Positions 59,014-64,000 of a DNA stretch of 64,000 nucleotides are shown here, in pieces. The position numbers were made by a program, and so were the translations under genes. The first letter of the stretch is position 1. Each line of letters starts with the position of its first letter. The stretch lies in assembly GCA_028622995.1 (NCBI GenBank), contig JAJQJQ010000052.1, positions 62,001 to 126,000 on the forward strand. The letters are read 5' to 3'. Source of the stretch: Panagrolaimus kolymaensis (taxonomy: Eukaryota > Nematoda > Chromadorea > Rhabditida > Panagrolaimidae). The notes under the pieces were generated by a model, which made no database searches, was not told the origin of the DNA, and was given only the letters and a program-made list of their open reading frames with translations.

Positions 59014-60923
59014 TTAAGTTTGAGGTCCATCAACAATAAAAGAGAAGGCAATTGATGGCTTTTTAACTCGAGGTCTCCATGCTTCGAGTTTGGTTTTCAT
59101 TTCAGCCATGAAAGTTGTAAAATAAATTTCAGTAACGACATCATGACATCGAAGCTTCATACTTGCTTTAGGAGCGAGAACTTGCTAAAAGTAAGGCGAA
59201 TGAAATCATCAAGAAAGCAAGGAGAAAGAAAACTTACTTTGATAACATCATAAAATTGATTAGCATTGACCGGTTTATTAGTCGTTCGAACTTTAAGCCA
59301 TTTGATATTGATTGTTTGAGGAATTGCTGTTGGTGAAATTTGACGAGCCATACTTTCAACTCTTGCACTAAAAAAAGAAGATATTATAAAGATATGAAAC
59401 CCATATGCTAGTAAAACATACGCAACAACATTGGCATTAGAAAGATGAGGTAAAAGATCTTCAAGATAAGAGAGACTTCCATCAGCATTGACGATATGCG
59501 CACGATATGAATCCCATGTTTGTACAATTCCAGATTGAGTTAAAACTTTGAAATCATTGAATGAAATAGAACAATAGGACAATTTGATATATTTTGCATC
59601 ACATCTGACGATTTTAGAAAACAATCTTTCATTATCACATTGACAATGGAAGCTATTTGTAATCCAAAAGTTATTCATTTCTTCAATTTGATCCAAATTT
59701 CTTTCAGTTCTTCTATGGTTCTGGTCAAAGAGTACGATCACATGCCGAGAGAGAACACGTATATCAGTGACGATACAATATGGATTCTTTTCATTGAAAA
59801 ACTTGCATGTCTCACGGAGCTTCTTGACGACTTCAACATTGGCGTTTTCACGGATATAACACATAACAGGATATGGTAAACCAAAGTACTGTCGTTCGAT
59901 ATCATCATCATGGAAAGTAACATCAGGAGAAGCTGGTGGAGCTGAAAAAAGAAAGTAAAGTGAAAGCATTAATTACACATGAAAAAGTTCTTACGATAAT
60001 GTAATCGACTATTCACTTGCAAGAGGCGAAATTCTGGTAAGTCCACGGTTCCTTCTGTTCTTGCATTGTAAGCATTTTTGAAGTGTGTGTTATTAAAAGC
60101 GAAAGATACTCCAATACGACCATCAGAATCAATGTTGTTCTAAAAGTTAGAAAGGTTAAGAGAAAAATGTGAAATTAAGCATATAAATACCACGACAAAT
60201 TCATAATACAAATCAATATCAAGTGAACGATTGAGACTCCAAAGAAAGAGTTGTCGTAGCTTCTTTTCCCATGGAATAGCGAGTAATTGAGACATTGTAT
60301 CATCGGTGATATGACACTTCATAATACTGAAAAAATCCATCATTAATTACTAATGACCTTATAAAAGAAATATACCTGATGTGACGAGCTTTAGGAACAC
60401 GAGTCAAGATATCTTCTAATGGAACTCTCATTCCACGCGGATCATTAATCGAATAACAATGTAACATTTTGACATTCCCGGAATTTGAGAGAAATTCAAA
60501 CTTTTCAGATGTCATATCAGCAAAAGGAACGATAAGTTTTCGAACTTCACAACGTGTAATTCTACCGATCATGTATTCAGAATCACTCTTTTCATATCGA
60601 ATCTCCTTCGTAACCCAGATGTTTCTAATCATACGATGAATCTTGAGGATTTCATGTTGATTCATAGTAGCAATACATCCATCGTACTTATCATTTTCAA
60701 GTCGAACAATCCATGAATCACGTGCACCATCAGGAACTCGTTGAACGATGAAGCGATCGATGATGAAGTATGGAGCTTCTCTGTAAAAATGTTTACAAGT
60801 TCGGTCGAGTTTTTGCTTGATTTCTGCATTGGCATTTTCCGTCAAATAATTCATCAGCATTGGAGGAAATTCGAAGTCTTGTTCAACGATGTTTGAAAGG
60901 TTGAAAGATAGTTTGTCGAACAT
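59014..60923 (-). CDS. Two-module F-box-like protein, right copy
   Basis: Exons (minus) 60376-60923, 60191-60326, 59995-60139, 59422-59941, 59238-59367, 59014-59184: identical exon lengths to the left copy, 549 aa. Module 1 differs from the left copy at only a handful of residues (for example FEFLSN for FQFLSN). Here intron 4 has a GTATGT donor where the left copy has GTGTGT. Both halves carry the F-box-like core. Both copies appear intact, so this is a recent duplication of a working gene. Confidence 0.8.
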
Positions 60924-61662
60924 TTTACCTAAAAGAGATATGTCGAATGAGTAAAGCTTTAGTAGGTAAACATAAAAAAACGATTTAATTCACGAAAAGA
61001 TAATAATACAACGACGTCAAAAAAGGAAAAAAAACATGTGCAATAAATTACAACGTTAACAAGCAAGAAAGAGGAAACAATGAATATTAGTGCTTTTTGA
61101 TTCAATGATTTTTATAACACAAATGAAAACGAGGAGGTAAGTATTTCATGCAAATATATTGTCTTTTTACAAGTTTAAAGCGTAAAAAAAGTGGCAGAAA
61201 TTTGGACAAAAATATTTTTTTGTGATAAAAAAGTTAGTTAAAAATGGAAGCAGAAAAATTCACACACAAAAAATGAAACAATGCAGCAAAACATTTTTTA
61301 GACAAACGAAGCCACCTACAGAATGCTTGCAAATTCTCGTTCCGAGAGTCTTAGAGGTCCATGAAAAACAGAAAACATCTCCATCTTTCAAATTTGCAGA
61401 TTTGATGAATCTTTTAACTTTTTTTGTTTGTTAAATTCTTCTAATTACAATTTCTTTATAAAGGATTGTTGTATGAAGCTTGAGAACAGTTTTAAAGCCT
61501 TCTTTTGCCAAATAAAGTAACGTTTAAAAAGTTACATCAAAATACTGATTTCTAAGTTTTAGTTTATTCATTTTACACAAAAATTGTTTATAACATTTAT
61601 TTATTTATTAATCATTATTATTATTACAAAATTACATCAAAGAAAATTAAAGTGAAAGAAAA
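60924..61662. other. Mirrored spacer
   Basis: Counterpart of 1813-2534. No gene; the ORF at 61222-61434 has no independent support. Confidence 0.45.
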
Positions 61663-62845
61663 TTAAATCTTCGTAGGAGGTGGAAGTTCTGGAGCATTAA
61701 CCATAGTAGGAACAACAGACTAAAAAAATGAAATGCTTTTATTAAACAATAATTGGTTCAAAAACAACTTACTTTTTGAACTTCATTCGATGGAACCACT
61801 TTGATATCCACAGGTGTTGCATCAGATGATAGAGCTGGAGGAGGCTTGTTTTTCTTAGCTTTTTTACGATAACAATAATAACCAATTCCAATTGCAACAC
61901 CAAGAATAATAAGTAAACCAACGACGCATGGCACGATGATTATCCAAAGTTCAATTTCTGCAGTTGATTCAGTTGAAGAACCAAAAGGAGCTGATGTTGA
62001 CGTTGTCGATGGAGGAGGCAAAGGTCGTCTAGCACGGAAGATCGATGATGGCTGAAATATTTAATGCATTGAGTTATTGGTATAAATTAAACTAAGAATA
62101 AAGTAAACTTACAAATGAGATGCTAAAGCTAGATTGAAGATCTATCCATGTAATTGACAACGTGAAGTTTGCAGATGATTGACCAGTTGGAAGTAAAGTT
62201 TGGTTGCTTTCAAAAGATTCTTTAGCTCCTTCCAACTCTACTGTGACTTTTCCTTCATAATCAATAAGAAACTTTGGTGTTGCTTTTTTTGATGGATCAA
62301 GTTTTCCGACAGTAATATCCGTGTCATTGACTAAAAATAGTAATAAGTTTAAAGTCAAAAATGAAAGATTCTTACTATAAATAAACATTTTAACACTTTT
62401 CTTTCCCAACGCATCGGTATCACCTTGCCACTTAACCATAATCTTTTTGATTTCTTTTGCATCATTTTCAAGTGAGAGGTAAATTCGATTATAATCAGAA
62501 TTAAAACCAATAGCGTTCAAATCTTCAGCAGCCATAGTAAATTCCATTGAATGATTTTGATCCATAAACAAGACGATTTTCAAAGGTTCATTGCTTGGAG
62601 CTCTCTTTAAATCAAATTTCCTGAAAACAAATTGAATATTAATATTAATTGTTTTAAAAGAAAATTTACCATTGATCGCCATTTTTTTGAACAATACCAT
62701 TCAGTTTTGAATCCCAAATATCCTTTTCATCCTTTGGTGTATAATATTCATATTGAGTTTCAACCGACGATGTATTTTGTTGACCAAAGCATAGAACAAT
62801 GAACTTCAGGAGACACAACAAAAAAAGTTGAGAAGAAGAGCGCAT
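61663..62845 (-). CDS. Secreted/type I single-pass membrane protein, right copy
   Basis: Five exons (minus): 62670-62845, 62376-62620, 62113-62330, 61773-62051, 61663-61719; 975 nt, 324 aa. Same signal peptide and first exon as the left copy, but exon 2 is heavily substituted (FDLKRAPSNEPLKIVLFMDQ versus LDLNGAASNEPLNIVLFMDK, then stronger divergence). Exon 3's second half is identical again. The membrane helix (LWIIIVPCVVGLLIILGVAI) and a longer cytoplasmic tail (KKNKPPPALSSDATPVDIKV) extend into a fifth exon ending APELPPPTKI that the left copy no longer translates. Function unknown; this copy probably shows the ancestral gene end. Confidence 0.8.
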
Positions 62846-63285
62846 TGCGTTGACGACGACTTTCACCAAACAGCTTTCTTTCGATTGACGATGGAATGAA
62901 TGAATTTTCTTTTGAATATGATTGAGTATATCAAAAATGAAGGATCATCAAAATCATCATTTTATTTTTAGAAAATTTGCATAAAATTAAAACCTGAAAA
63001 GTTTGTTGATTGAAAAAAAATCCAAGAAGATTTTTGAATGATGCAAACGAAACAAAAAATTGCAAACAATCCAAAGAAGCCATGAAAAAAAAAAAGCGGC
63101 GATAAAAAAAAGTCAAAAGAGCTGTAAATTTTTTTGGTAAAACAAAAACTTGCAGAAAAAATATACTCTGTTATTTTTGCTACAAACATCAGGGGATTTT
63201 TAAATTTTCTCTTTCAAACAAACATTATTTTATCTTTCTACTTCATTGAATGCAGATATGTTTTTCTTTCTTTAATTATGGGTAA

Positions 63286-63515
63286 ATTTTAATCCATTTT
63301 TAAATCAAGTATTCTTCCCATATTTGTATTTAAAATTTTTAATTATATCATTTTTTAAAATTTACAAAAAGTCGATAATTTTATTAAAAGAAATATATTT
63401 CCATTTGGATGAATGCAAATTTAGGAAAATACGATAACATCGAATTTTTTTGAAACTTCAAAAACTTTAATCATTTGTTGTTGTTTCAACACTTTTTTAT
63501 CAACGACGACGAACG
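63286..63515. other. Promoter-side spacer of the last gene
   Basis: AT-rich, outside the inverted arm; no gene seen. Listed because it bounds the right arm. Confidence 0.4.
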
Positions 63516-63910
63516 ATGGCGGCAGCTGCAAACTTTTACTTCATTTTATTATTTTCTTTGATCTTTGCTGATGGTGTTCATGGATATTACAACGACGACC
63601 GCTATGACTCTTCTGGTGATGGTAACATATATGTGGTTATTGGGGTGGCGGTTGGAGTCATCGTTTTAATGTAAGCTTCTTTTTTTATCTTTGAAATTTA
63701 AATTACTCATCATTTTTTTTAGAATTATCGCCATAATTCTTACTGTATGTGTTCATAGGCGAAATAGAGGAGCTCCTGCGGTAATCAATTCTTGCTTTTG
63801 TTTCGATAATTTATTTGTTTTTATTTTTTCAGGTTTATGTTTCACAACCTCCACCGCCGCCTCCATGTCCTCCTCCACCATGTGGAGTTGGTGTCAATGT
63901 ATGTATGTAA
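63516..63910 (+). CDS. Small single-pass membrane protein with Pro/Cys-rich tail
   Basis: Three exons: 63516-63670, 63723-63780, 63833-63910; 291 nt, 96 aa. Signal peptide MAAAANFYFILLFSLIFADG, short acidic/Tyr ectodomain (YYNDDRYDSSGDG), membrane helix (VVIGVAVGVIVLIIIAIILT), basic HRRNRG stop-transfer, then YVSQPPPPPPCPPPPCGVGV. The tail could bind SH3/WW-type modules or be palmitoylated at Cys (inference). Too short and too split for a single-ORF search. AATAAA-like signal near 63948. Confidence 0.7.
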
Positions 63911-64000
63911 GAATGATTCAAATCAAAGGAAGAACAAATAACAAACAATAAAAATATTCATCATCAAACATCGTCGTCGCTATTAGTATCTTCTTTTTTG

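Larger units (their letters stand above)
58935..63285. repeat. Right arm of large inverted duplication (block 1)
   Basis: Reverse-complement counterpart of about 325-4530, with the same two genes and conserved intron positions. Matching runs from the 3' flank of the F-box-like gene (58938) to beyond the membrane protein 5' region. Confidence 0.85.

Overview
The window reads as nuclear DNA of a small-genome nematode. It is very AT-rich, genes are split by many short introns (about 40-60 bp, GTAAGT...TTTTAG/TTTCAG), several starts sit just behind splice-acceptor-like TTTTAG sites compatible with spliced-leader trans-splicing, and the best-recognised genes look nematode-like (hmg-1.2-type HMG-box protein, TWK/K2P potassium channel, C-type lectin, tandem F-box-like families). 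The rapidly duplicating F-box-like families suggest a clade IV panagrolaimid-type nematode, but that placement is inference.

Layout. The two ends of the window are a large inverted duplication. The left arm (about 325-4530) and right arm (about 58935-63285) each carry a single-pass membrane protein gene and a two-module F-box-like gene in mirror orientation. A second mirrored block (5575-about 6690 and about 56340-57429) carries a one-exon F-box-like gene. Between the arms, from left to right: minisatellites and a 2.3 kb DNA transposon with 300-bp inverted repeats (7.2-10.04 kb); a membrane protein with an unusually long hydrophobic region (10.4-11.7 kb) followed by frame-broken ORFs; a MYST histone acetyltransferase (13.1-14.9 kb) whose first coding exon is split by a 170-bp hairpin element; F-box-like remnants, a hAT-type MITE and a mariner-type foldback element (15.2-18.5 kb); L-lactate dehydrogenase (19.1-20.4 kb, minus); an HMG-box gene (25.3-26.2 kb, minus); a 12-exon secreted protein of unknown function (28.7-31.3 kb, minus); an unknown membrane protein (32.0-34.1 kb); a decayed P450 piece (34.2-34.5 kb); a three-module leucine-rich-repeat receptor-like gene (35.6-40.2 kb), broken by a second copy of the 170-bp hairpin; its pseudogene paralogue (40.7-42.2 kb); a C-type lectin with a Thr/Pro/Lys stalk (42.2-43.3 kb, minus); and a K2P channel with three candidate alternative first exons (45.1-54.3 kb). 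About 20.4-25.3, 26.2-28.7 and the long K2P introns are gene-poor, with homopolymer-rich AT sequence.

The most interesting signal is the pair of 170-bp, TA-flanked, nearly perfectly self-complementary elements at 13176-13345 and 37607-37776. Both lie inside coding exons, both break the frame, and in both cases removing exactly the element plus one TA restores the open reading frame (446-codon MYST protein; 1295-codon LRR protein). The two copies differ at 9 of 28 positions in one segment, yet each stays self-complementary. This points to recent foldback transposition combined with either removal from RNA, removal from somatic DNA, or very recent insertion. The second notable item is an apparently intact transposon encoding a DUF7869-like DDE-type protein with a C-terminal AT-hook, and with tRNA-like A and B boxes inside both inverted repeats. 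No operon-wide pathway links the genes; the window mixes a few conserved housekeeping genes with fast-evolving surface or secreted and F-box-like families and their transposons.
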